Positions 1 to 6,691 of a stretch of 64,000 nt of DNA are shown in pieces (position 1 is the first letter of the stretch; each line of letters opens with the position of its first letter). A model generated the notes under the pieces. It did not search any database. It was not told the origin of the DNA and saw only the letters and a list, made by a program, of their open reading frames with translations. The DNA comes from Natrinema sp. HArc-T2 (GTDB lineage: Archaea > Halobacteriota > Halobacteria > Halobacteriales > Natrialbaceae), in the NCBI RefSeq assembly GCF_041821085.1, contig NZ_JBGUAZ010000003.1:372001-436000 (forward strand), read 5' to 3'. A program made the translations under genes and the position numbers.

Positions 1-877
1 ACGCGGCGTTCTCGCGGCGTGCGCGGTTGCATCTGGACAGTTGCTCGAGTTGGACGCGACCGATCGCCGCTGCGATACTGGTCATCCGGAAGTTGTGCCC
101 GAGGGCGACGTGGTCGTAGCCGCCGGTCCCGCTGACATCCCGACCGTGATTGACGAAGCTCGCTGCGCGGTCAGCGATGTCGTCCCGGTCGGTGACGACC
201 ATCCCGCCCTCGCCGGTGGTCATGTTCTTGGTCGGGTAAAACGAGAAACAGGCCGCATCACCGCAGGTGCCGACGCGGTCGCCGTCGACTTTGGCTCCGT
301 GGGCCTGGCAGGCGTCCTCGACGACGAACAAGTCGTGCTCGTCGGCGATCGCACACAGGGCGGGCATGTCGGCTGGCAGTCCGTAGAGGTGGACCGGCAA
401 GAGCCCGACGACGTCGTCCCGGTTTGCGAGAATTCGTCGGACGTCGGCGGGATCGAGCGTATACGTCTCGGGATCGATATCGGCGAAGACGGGCGTGCCG
501 CCGGCAAGTCGAATCGCGTTCGCGCTCGCGACGAACGAAAACGGCGACGTGATTACCGCTGCGCCGTCTTCGAGCCCGACCGCCTCGAGTGCGGCGTGTA
601 ACGCGGTCGTCCCGTTCGACGTCGCGACCGCCGCGTCGGTCCCACAGTAGGCCGCGAATTCCTCCTCGAAGGCTCTGACTTCCGGTCCGTCGGCGAGCCG
701 ACCGTCCTGGAGGACAGTCTCGACCCGCTGGATGGCCTCGTCGCTAAGCGTCGGGTCGGCGATCGGAACGGGCGTCGACGCCCGTCCAGTCTCACCGTCG
801 GCCGTCGGATCAGATTCAGGCCCGGTCCCGGCGTCGATGCTGGACTCGGCCTCGGGGTTCGTATCGGTGTCCGTCAT
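1..877 (-). CDS. DegT/DnrJ/EryC1/StrS sugar aminotransferase, truncated by window edge
   Basis: PLP-dependent aminotransferase of the nucleotide-sugar (DegT/DnrJ/EryC1/StrS) family, which puts an amino group on keto-sugars for glycans. Translated from ATG at 877, 292 codons are visible before the window ends, so the C-terminal quarter or so is missing. Recognisable stretches are the N-terminal PIADPTLSDEAI, the cofactor region TSNGTTALHAALEAVGL, the VVEDACQAHGA aspartate segment, and the aldimine lysine in SFYPTKNMTTGEGG at about residue 217. The first roughly 25 residues are a Thr/Asp/Glu-rich tail. It overlaps the upstream acyltransferase by 4 nt (ATGA), so the pair is probably co-translated for an N-acylated amino sugar of surface polysaccharide or N-glycan (inference). 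Confidence 0.88.
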   Translation of the reverse strand, partial: MTDTDTNPEAESSIDAGTGPESDPTADGETGRASTPVPIADPTLSDEAIQRVETVLQDGRLADGPEVRAFEEEFAAYCGTDAAVATSNGTTALHAALEAVGLEDGAAVITSPFSFVASANAIRLAGGTPVFADIDPETYTLDPADVRRILANRDDVVGLLPVHLYGLPADMPALCAIADEHDLFVVEDACQAHGAKVDGDRVGTCGDAACFSFYPTKNMTTGEGGMVVTDRDDIADRAASFVNHGRDVSGTGGYDHVALGHNFRMTSIAAAIGRVQLEQLSRCNRARRENAA

Positions 878-1464
878 GCGAGCTGATTTGCCCTATCGAG
901 CGGGTCCGGAAGTGGCTGGACGGTCGCCGGCGTGCCGACAGCTAACGTGTTAGCCGGGACGTCGTCGGTGACGACCGCGCCGGCGGCGACGAACGCGTTC
1001 TCGCCGATCGTCACACCCGGCAACAGCGTCGCGTTCGCACCGATCGACGCGCCGTCGGCGATCGTCGGGCCCTCGAGTCCGGCGTCGGTCCGGATCGGAT
1101 ACTCGTCGTTCGTCAACACGGCACCCGGGCCGACGAAGACGTTGTTGCCGATCGTCGTCTGCGTTGGGACGTAGACGTTCGTCTGCAGGCTGACGTGTGA
1201 GCCGATCTCGGTTTGGCCGTCGATAACCGTCTTGGTGCCGACGAGCACGTCGTCGCCGATCGTCGTCCCTTCGCGGACTAAGACGTCGTGTCCCGTCACG
1301 AACCCGTCGCCGATCGTCACGTCGCTGTAGACGATCGAACCGGCTCTGATCGTCGCACCGTCACCGATCCGAGCCGGCTCGTCGAACTCGCCGTAGCCGA
1401 CCGTCGCGTCGTCGTCGATCGTACACCCATCACCGGAGACGACATCTCGTACCGTCTCGCTCAT
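874..1464 (-). CDS. Left-handed beta-helix (hexapeptide repeat) acyltransferase
   Basis: 196-residue protein built almost entirely of hexapeptide repeats (for example IGDGAT-IRAGSI, IGDDVLVGTKTVI, IGENAFVAAGAVV), the left-handed parallel beta-helix fold of sugar N- and O-acyltransferases such as WbpD/WlbB. A longer reading frame extends upstream to 1773, but the ATG at 1464 is chosen because a strong Shine-Dalgarno sequence (GGAGGTG, complement of 1472-1478) sits 7 nt before it and homology begins only there. Its stop overlaps the start of the sugar aminotransferase, giving the usual aminotransferase/acyltransferase pair for making acylamino sugars. Acyl donor and sugar cannot be told from sequence alone. 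Confidence 0.85.
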   Translation of the reverse strand: MSETVRDVVSGDGCTIDDDATVGYGEFDEPARIGDGATIRAGSIVYSDVTIGDGFVTGHDVLVREGTTIGDDVLVGTKTVIDGQTEIGSHVSLQTNVYVPTQTTIGNNVFVGPGAVLTNDEYPIRTDAGLEGPTIADGASIGANATLLPGVTIGENAFVAAGAVVTDDVPANTLAVGTPATVQPLPDPLDRANQLA

Positions 1465-1471
1465 CGAATGC

Positions 1472-1478
1472 CACCTCC
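1472..1478 (-). promoter_or_regulatory. Shine-Dalgarno site of the acyltransferase
   Basis: Reads GGAGGTG on the minus strand, 7 nt before the ATG at 1464. A perfect anti-16S match is unusual next to the many leaderless starts in the window. It implies a leadered mRNA and decides the start of the acyltransferase. Confidence 0.7.
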
Positions 1479-1499
1479 AGTCCTGTCGTGGCTTCCCCA

Positions 1500-1519
1500 A
1501 CGGTCGCTCGAGCGACCGT
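1500..1519. repeat. 20-bp perfect palindrome upstream of the glycan genes
   Basis: Half-site ACGGTCGCTC followed directly by its exact complement, about 36 nt upstream of the acyltransferase ATG, so within the likely leader or promoter. It could be an operator or an RNA hairpin. The rest of the gap to 1933 shows nothing convincing; a long minus-strand frame across it (to 1773) has no recognisable protein. Confidence 0.4.
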
Positions 1520-1933
1520 GACGGATAATCGAGGGGGACGTTTGAGCCGCTCCGTGGCGTCGTGAGTGGTCGCGTATTCGTTGCATAGTCTAATCGATAC
1601 CCGCGTGGGTGATCGTGCAGACACAGCCGGTAACGAGGCTTTGTTATCCCCGGCTTGCGGGGGGTGTAGCCACGAACTACGGTATTATCGGAGTGGTTCC
1701 TCGCGCAAGCGGCGTGAGCAGGCCGCGTGCGGCCACGAACGAACGGATCGGTCCCGTTCCCAGCTAGAAACATTGGATTGAGCGTCTGTCACGGGCGCTA
1801 ACTGGTACAAATCCCTTTCGCGAGGGTAGTCGAGTGATAGTAAAGTGTCACAGTCTGGCACTCGGTGGTGTGAGGTATCCGAGTACATTCGTCCGCCGGA
1901 ATCGGTACCGGAGACGACGGGACGAGGGGAGCG

Positions 1934-2470
1934 ATGTCTGAGACCGAACTCACCCAGGCCAAACTGTTCGACGTCTTTAGCAACGCGCGGCGACGACGAA
2001 CAGTTCAGTTCCTCAAACGACAGGGCGGTTCCTGCGATCTCGCGCCGCTCGTCGAGCAGGTCGCTGCCTGGGAAAACGACACCGATCCCGACGACGTGAC
2101 CCGAACCCAGCGCCGGCGGGTCTACATCTCGCTGTACCAGACCCATCTGCCGATGCTCGAGGATCACGGTATCGTCGACTGGGATCCGGAGGGGCACGAG
2201 ATCGAGTTGCTCCCGAACGCGGAACGGTTCGAACCCTACCTCGATCGGCACCTCGAGAGCCAACACGCGTGGCACCGCTTCTATGCGGTCGCCACGGCTC
2301 TCGGCGTCGTCGCGTTCGGGCTCTCGTGGCTCGCGGTCGGGCCGTTGACGACGGGCCTCGCGCCGATCGTGGCGCTGGCACTCTGCATCGTCGTGTTCGC
2401 CCTCTCGGTGGCCCAGCACGTGTCACGTCGTCCCCTCGCCGAGCTTCCGCTTGGCCGTACGAGCCGGTAG
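1934..2470 (+). CDS. DUF7344-type winged-helix protein with two C-terminal membrane segments (copy 1)
   Basis: 178 residues. The N-terminal part (about 10-95) is the haloarchaeal winged-helix domain called DUF7344: LFDVFSNARRRRTVQFLK, an EQVAAWEN segment and VYISLYQTHLPMLEDHGIVDWD. Residues about 117-160 form two hydrophobic segments, so it is probably a membrane-tethered DNA-binding protein. It is one of three paralogues here (others at 5968-6471 and 16018-16623). Such proteins usually sit by surface or secreted-protein genes and are presumed regulators; no target is known. The start is the ATG at 1934, preceded by a purine-rich GAGGGGAG. Confidence 0.8.
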   Translation: MSETELTQAKLFDVFSNARRRRTVQFLKRQGGSCDLAPLVEQVAAWENDTDPDDVTRTQRRRVYISLYQTHLPMLEDHGIVDWDPEGHEIELLPNAERFEPYLDRHLESQHAWHRFYAVATALGVVAFGLSWLAVGPLTTGLAPIVALALCIVVFALSVAQHVSRRPLAELPLGRTSR

Positions 2471-2578
2471 CCCGTCTGAGATCGTAGCAAGACCTCGAGT
2501 GTCCGTCACTCGAGGCGCGAAATCGAACCTCCTCGCGGGCCTCGACTCGCGGAAAGTCCGCACTCAGCGCGGCGGATA

Positions 2579-3559
2579 TCACCCCTCGGTCACGTTCACC
2601 CAGAAGTGAGTTTCCTCTGCCGCGTTTTCGTTCGTCGGGGTGGCTGGCGGTTCGTCGTGATAGAGTAAGACACTGATCCGAACCGTTTCGCCGGCTCCTG
2701 CCGTCGGTGTCACCGATCGCTCGTTGCGTGCGGTCGCACCGTCCGCGACGGTCGTGTTGAACCGTTGTAACTCGGCTCGCTCGACGACGGCATCGTCCTC
2801 GAGGGTCTGTTCTTGGATGACAACCGTGTAGTCCTGCTGAGCTCGTTCGTGATTTTCGATCGCGACGGTCACGGGAATCGATGTCCCTGGCGCGACCTCG
2901 CTCGGGAATTCGCCGGCGACCAACTCGCCGTCTTCGGTTTCGCTATACAACGCGAGTTCCGTGTATCCACCCGCCGAGACGGGCAGCAACACCCCTATGA
3001 ACAGTGCGCTGACTGCCGCCCCGATCGCGATCACGAGGACGACTGACGACAACGTTACATTCGCACTGCGGAGTCGCCCGAGACTCCTGATCGGCGCGAC
3101 GGTAAAGCGCTCGGTGTCCGGGGTTCGAACCCGTCGCACGACGCCGAGTTGTGCAAACACGACCGTCACGAGTGCAAGCGCCGCGGTGATCGACGCTGCG
3201 GTCAACCCCCAGTCGGTGACCGGCAAGACGAGGACGATCACCGGCGCGATCGCAAGCGATAGGACGAAGGCCAGCCCCATGCGTTCGGTGACGTCGATTC
3301 CGCGGGGGCGGGCCTCCGCTGCCGTCGCCGCCGTTCTGTTCGCGCGTCGCTTGTCGGTCGGAAACAGTGTCGATACGAACGCATATCCCGGAAGAAACAG
3401 GACAAGCGGCACCATCGCAAACAAGCGGAGCTCGCTTTCGGTTCCGAATCGCGTCACCAGCAGATACGCGACGACCGCACCGACCGAGACGGCTGCGAGA
3501 TCGAATGGGTAGCGGCGAACGATTCCAAACCGCAGCCAGGTTCTCGCTCGATGACTCAT
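2579..3559 (-). CDS. DUF1616 multi-pass membrane protein
   Basis: 326 residues with the DUF1616 arrangement: four hydrophobic segments in the first 160 residues (including LFAMVPLVLFLPGYAFVSTLFP), a fifth at about 175-200, then an exported domain of about 120 residues with an Ig-like, CARDB-like look (VPVTVAIENHERAQQDYTVV and VTPTAGAGETVRISVLLY). DUF1616 proteins are common in archaeal surface-polysaccharide and secretion neighbourhoods, but their biochemical role is unknown. The neighbouring DUF7344 gene converges on it. Start ATG at 3559. Confidence 0.82.
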   Translation of the reverse strand: MSHRARTWLRFGIVRRYPFDLAAVSVGAVVAYLLVTRFGTESELRLFAMVPLVLFLPGYAFVSTLFPTDKRRANRTAATAAEARPRGIDVTERMGLAFVLSLAIAPVIVLVLPVTDWGLTAASITAALALVTVVFAQLGVVRRVRTPDTERFTVAPIRSLGRLRSANVTLSSVVLVIAIGAAVSALFIGVLLPVSAGGYTELALYSETEDGELVAGEFPSEVAPGTSIPVTVAIENHERAQQDYTVVIQEQTLEDDAVVERAELQRFNTTVADGATARNERSVTPTAGAGETVRISVLLYHDEPPATPTNENAAEETHFWVNVTEG

Positions 3560-3659
3560 CGACGGTTCACCGGCTGTCGCTGTTTGGCATCCGAGTTCGG
3601 TCCCTGTACGGAGAAGACGAGTGCCATACTCGTTGGAGGATGCAGTCTTCCGTGCTTTG

Positions 3660-3765
3660 TTATGACCGTGTTACCGACACGACCGGCTCGTACGGGCTGC
3701 TGTCACTGTGTCCCAGTAGGTCAGCCTGACGGGTCCGCGACCCGCAGACACCCACTGGCAAGCGT
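3660..3765. repeat. Possible degenerate copy of the dispersed palindromic repeat
   Basis: The 3560-3845 gap contains TACGGGCTGCTGTCA at 3691 and GGGTCCGCGACC at about 3731, which resemble the end and core of the repeat family seen at 45310, 46145 and 49682. It is much more diverged than those copies, so the assignment is tentative. Nothing else was seen in this gap. Confidence 0.3.
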
Positions 3766-3845
3766 CCCTCTCAGTGTGGTCAGTCGTCCCAACACTGTCG
3801 CTACCGCGTTACTCGCTCTCGGTATCGTCTTACCGAACGCCTGGT

Positions 3846-4121
3846 TTAGAAGTCGACGTACTGTTCCTCCCACTCCCGGCGAGCTTCGATCTGTTCTCGA
3901 CCGGCATCGGTGATCGCGTAGTAGTTCGTTCGTCTGTCGAGCTGTCCTTTCTCGACCAGCTCTTTATTGACGAGCGTATCGAGATTGGGGTACAACCGCC
4001 CGTGATTGATCTCCGAGCTGTAGTACGTCTCGACCTCGTCTTTGACGGTCTGTCCCGACGGACGGTCAGCCCCTGCGATCACGTACAGCAGGTCGCGCTG
4101 GAAGCCGGTCAGATCGTGCAT
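3846..4121 (-). CDS. PadR-family transcriptional regulator
   Basis: 91 residues, essentially one winged helix. DLTGFQRDLLYVIAG leads into the recognition region VETYYSSEINHGRLYPNLDTLVNKELVEKG, then the wing DRRTNYYAITDAGREQIEARREW. This is the typical PadR N-terminal domain as found in small haloarchaeal members, which bind operator DNA as dimers. No linked target gene is obvious; the next gene on the same strand, 230 bp upstream, is another winged-helix protein. Start ATG at 4121. Confidence 0.88.
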   Translation of the reverse strand: MHDLTGFQRDLLYVIAGADRPSGQTVKDEVETYYSSEINHGRLYPNLDTLVNKELVEKGQLDRRTNYYAITDAGREQIEARREWEEQYVDF

Positions 4122-4354
4122 TGCTCAATCACACTGACCGTTCCACTGAGTGGATATTTGTTATCCGTATCATACAGTGACCCTTCCGTCTGTTTACACT
4201 GTGTTACTCGAGCGTAACTGCGGTTTCTCGTGACAGTCACTCGATCGTCAGCGGGGCCGTTGTGACGGAGCTCGAGAGAGATATCGGCTAGGCAACGCTA
4301 CTGGAGAGGGCAGTGAACGAATAGCCATCACGTCGGTGATACGCTCGTCGGCTG

Positions 4355-4687
4355 TCAGCTGTCTCTCTCTGCCACCGCGACGTTGATGCCGTCCGCATCG
4401 ATTCGAACCTGAAGGACGTCGACGGTCGACTCGTAGGCAGTCGTATGCGAGCCGTCGTCTTCGAACCGCACGCATTCTTCGATGAGATCGCTCTCGAGGA
4501 GATTGTTGATCCGTCGGTACACCGTCGCCGACGAGCTCTCCGTTCGTTCGGTCAGTTCCTTTGCCGTCTTTGGCCCTTCGCTCGTTGCGATGAGGATCGT
4601 CCGGGCACAGTCGTCTCCGAGGACGTCGAGTTGGGCCGCTGGATCGGCGGTCGATTCCGATCGGGTGTTACTCGCTTGTGTTGACAT
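4355..4687 (-). CDS. Winged helix-turn-helix regulator (ArsR-like)
   Basis: 110 residues from ATG 4687. Residues about 22-75 form a winged helix: LDVLGDDCARTILIATSEGPKTAKEL, then SSATVYRRINNLLESDLIEECVRF. The C-terminal part is a short beta domain (YESTVDVLQVRIDADGINVAVAE), as in the haloarchaeal ArsR-like proteins that precede DUF7521 genes. A similar protein occurs at 33448-33795, there paired with a DUF7521 membrane protein; this copy has no such partner. The minus-strand frame extends to 4870, but similarity starts at the MSTQ methionine. Confidence 0.82.
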   Translation of the reverse strand: MSTQASNTRSESTADPAAQLDVLGDDCARTILIATSEGPKTAKELTERTESSSATVYRRINNLLESDLIEECVRFEDDGSHTTAYESTVDVLQVRIDADGINVAVAERDS

Positions 4688-5168
4688 TATTGTGATCACC
4701 CGTCTCCGTTTCAGACGGGGCGCGTCTGTTCGCTCTGCGAGAGGTGTCGATTCGAGAGGGCCGAGATACTGCCGACCGTCACCGGACGTGAGAGTCGCCG
4801 AGACCGTCCGGCGAACCCACCGTACGGACAGCCCACAGTATCGCTGGACCACCACTGCCGGGGATACCACGATTACATTCCGACACGAGAATCGGTAAGC
4901 GATAGTGGTATTTTATAACGATGTACCTTACAGACCGCCGCCACTTCGTTACACGACGTAAGATCGTATTTCGAGTCGGAAACTACAGCTTTCAACACCG
5001 TCCCCGCGTCGTCAACGAATGGTTTGATCACTGAATAGACGCCAATACGGCTGAATTCGGATTGAGGTCGAACGGCTGGTACTCGACGACAGTCAGGGTA
5101 CAACCCTGCTACTGGCCGATATCGGCCAGCAAGGGGTTGTTTCCAGGTTCCCGAAACCAACACCTTCC
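4688..5168. other. Intergenic region, no gene seen
   Basis: AT-rich patch TATTTTATAA near 4908-4918 could serve as a TATA element for a transcript on either strand. A minus-strand open frame covers 4873-5448 but has no family resemblance, is Cys/Arg-rich in the way of shadow frames, and overlaps the DUF7563 gene. I see no RNA gene here. Confidence 0.4.
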
Positions 5169-5339
5169 ATGAACAGTCAACGTCCTTTATTCGCGTTTGC
5201 TTCCCTCGATACGACGATGCCCGGACGGGTATTACGCTGGATGAACGGTCTCGTCGCTGGATCGGAGCTGAGCGTGACTGGTTCCGCTTGCGGCGAGACC
5301 ATCGATACCCGTCCGAGTACACACCCCCCAAACCCATGA
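5169..5339 (+). CDS. Possible small ORF translationally coupled to the zinc-finger gene
   Basis: A 56-codon frame from ATG 5169 (a second ATG lies at 5217) ends in TGA at 5337-5339, overlapping the ATG of the DUF7563 gene as ATGA. The product has no recognised family. The overlap is the only positive evidence, and it could be chance, so this is listed with low confidence. Confidence 0.2.
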   Translation: MNSQRPLFAFASLDTTMPGRVLRWMNGLVAGSELSVTGSACGETIDTRPSTHPPNP

Positions 5340-5527
5340 ACGCCAACCAACACGACTGGAAGCCTATGGAATCGTCGACAGCCGGCGCTCGATGCCGAAA
5401 CTGTGGGTCACACGTCACACAGCAGTTTGCTCGAGTCTTCGGTGACAACGGCGATATCGTCCATGGCTGCCCGTCCTGTACGACGTATCGGGAGATGCAA
5501 TCCGGCGGCCATCTCCCCAGGGAATAA
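5336..5527 (+). CDS. Small zinc-finger protein (DUF7563-like)
   Basis: 63 residues with two CxxC knuckles, CRNCGSHVTQQFARVFG and GCPSCTTYREM, the pattern of the tiny haloarchaeal DUF7563 proteins. The four cysteines should bind one Zn2+. Many haloarchaeal proteins of this size carry zinc knuckles and some influence growth or swarming, but a role for this one is unknown. The frame is open back to 5288; ATG 5336 is preferred because it removes an unconserved Pro-rich stretch. Confidence 0.7.
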   Translation: MNANQHDWKPMESSTAGARCRNCGSHVTQQFARVFGDNGDIVHGCPSCTTYREMQSGGHLPRE

Positions 5528-5712
5528 GTGCACGACCGTCCGCGTGTTTTCTATAGGAACAACTGAACTCGTTCACACACGGACCTACAGCAATCGTGCG
5601 AGCAGGTGCGCACTGATGGTCAGTGGCAACTGTAGCAGCCTTCGCTTCTCGAGCGTACCAACGCCCCGTTCTTCGAGCCCACATCTTCGATCAGTGATGG
5701 GCACGGCAGACT

Positions 5713-5793
5713 GAGACGGACGCCTGTCAGTGGATGTCTGCGGGGCCGCGACCGCCCTGAAGGTGATCGATATATCGGAATAACAGACCGTCT
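5713..5793. repeat. Dispersed palindromic intergenic repeat, copy 1
   Basis: About 80 bp starting GAGACGGACGCCTGTCAGT, with core CGGGGCCGCGACCGCCCTG at about 5740 and ending TAACAGACCGTCT. It aligns along its length with the copies at 40655, 45310, 46145 and 49682, with conserved ends and core and a diverged middle. It occupies the gap between the DUF7563 and DUF7344 genes; the remainder of the gap (5528-5712, 5794-5967) shows no gene. Confidence 0.65.
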
Positions 5794-5967
5794 AAGTGCC
5801 TGTCTGTACCGTCTTCCTACCACAGATCACATGGGTCTCGATCACGTGGGCTCCGTCAGCATCCACCGTAACCTGCAAAAGTTAAAGTTAGTGGTCAGTG
5901 AAGTGGGGATACATGGTCATTGGTGGTGGACGGTCCCTCGAGAACCCTCGCGTCTTCTCTCTCATCG

Positions 5968-6471
5968 ATGTCAGTTCAAACGAACAGAACTGAGCCGCTC
6001 GAGGAGAGTGAGGTCTTTCACATCCTCGGCAACGATAGGCGGCGGGCTATCGTCCAGTTGCTCGCAGCGGAGGGTGGGCAGATCGACGTCTCAGACGTCG
6101 CGACCGAGATCGCCGCGACCGAGTCGGATACCTCGTCCGTTCCGAACAACCTCTATAAGAGCGTCTACGTCTCTCTCCAACAGACACATCTCCCGCAACT
6201 CGAGGAAGACGCCGTGATCGAGTACGATTCCGACGCGAAGACGATTCGACCTGGCGACCACTTCGACGACGTTCTCCAGTACGTCGACGGCCACGCGGAC
6301 GACTCTTCCCGCGTCTTGCAGCTCCATCTCGGACTCAGTACCATTGGACTTGCGATCATCGCGCTGGCCGGTCTCGAGGCCCCTGTGTTCTCGAGTCTCG
6401 ATCCGGTGCTCTCGAGCGTCATGATGTTTCTCGCCGTTGCCGCAAGCAGCCTGTATCAACTGCTCGGGTAG
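5968..6471 (+). CDS. DUF7344-type winged-helix protein with two C-terminal membrane segments (copy 2)
   Basis: 167 residues from ATG 5968. Same layout as 1934-2470: winged helix EVFHILGNDRRRAIVQLLA, then SVYVSLQQTHLPQLEEDAVIEYD, and two hydrophobic segments at about 122-165 (LGLSTIGLAIIALAGLE and SSVMMFLAVAASSLYQLLG). It is probably a membrane-anchored transcription regulator. The insert IAATESDTSSVPNNLY replaces the AAWEN stretch of the other two copies, so the three are distinct paralogues rather than recent duplicates. The frame is open upstream to 5920, but those residues are not conserved. Confidence 0.8.
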   Translation: MSVQTNRTEPLEESEVFHILGNDRRRAIVQLLAAEGGQIDVSDVATEIAATESDTSSVPNNLYKSVYVSLQQTHLPQLEEDAVIEYDSDAKTIRPGDHFDDVLQYVDGHADDSSRVLQLHLGLSTIGLAIIALAGLEAPVFSSLDPVLSSVMMFLAVAASSLYQLLG

Positions 6472-6488
6472 ACGAGTCGGTGACCACT

Positions 6489-6565
6489 GAGACGGGCTCC
6501 TGTCCGTCGGTGTCGGCGGGTCCGTGTCCCGCTGTGCGGTCCCACCGGGAATCAGTCACCGCAGG
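6489..6565. repeat. Dispersed palindromic intergenic repeat, copy 2 (diverged)
   Basis: Begins GAGACGGGCTCCTGTCCGTC and has the core GGCGGGTCCGTGTCCCGC, matching the same positions of the other copies, but the right end is diverged. It lies between convergent genes (DUF7344 protein and the surface protein). Confidence 0.5.
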
Positions 6566-6691
6566 TTGGCTGACGGCTCGCTGGCTGCACGGCGGTCGAA
6601 GCCGACTGTCCAGTCCCCGCTCACGTCGACTGCGAGAAAAGACGCGTGTCCGGTAGTGCGGCAGAGTGGTGACGAACCGAACTGTAACCGA

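Noticed and set aside
874-1773. 299-residue version of the acyltransferase
   Set aside because: The extra N-terminal 100 residues are Arg-rich and unconserved; the Shine-Dalgarno at 1472-1478 fixes the start at 1464.
3118-3135. GGGTTCGAACCCG resembling a tRNA T-arm
   Set aside because: It lies inside the DUF1616 coding sequence, and no acceptor or anticodon arm fits around it.
4873-5448. 191-residue minus-strand frame
   Set aside because: Overlaps the zinc-finger gene antisense, no recognised domain, and it crosses an AT-rich promoter region.
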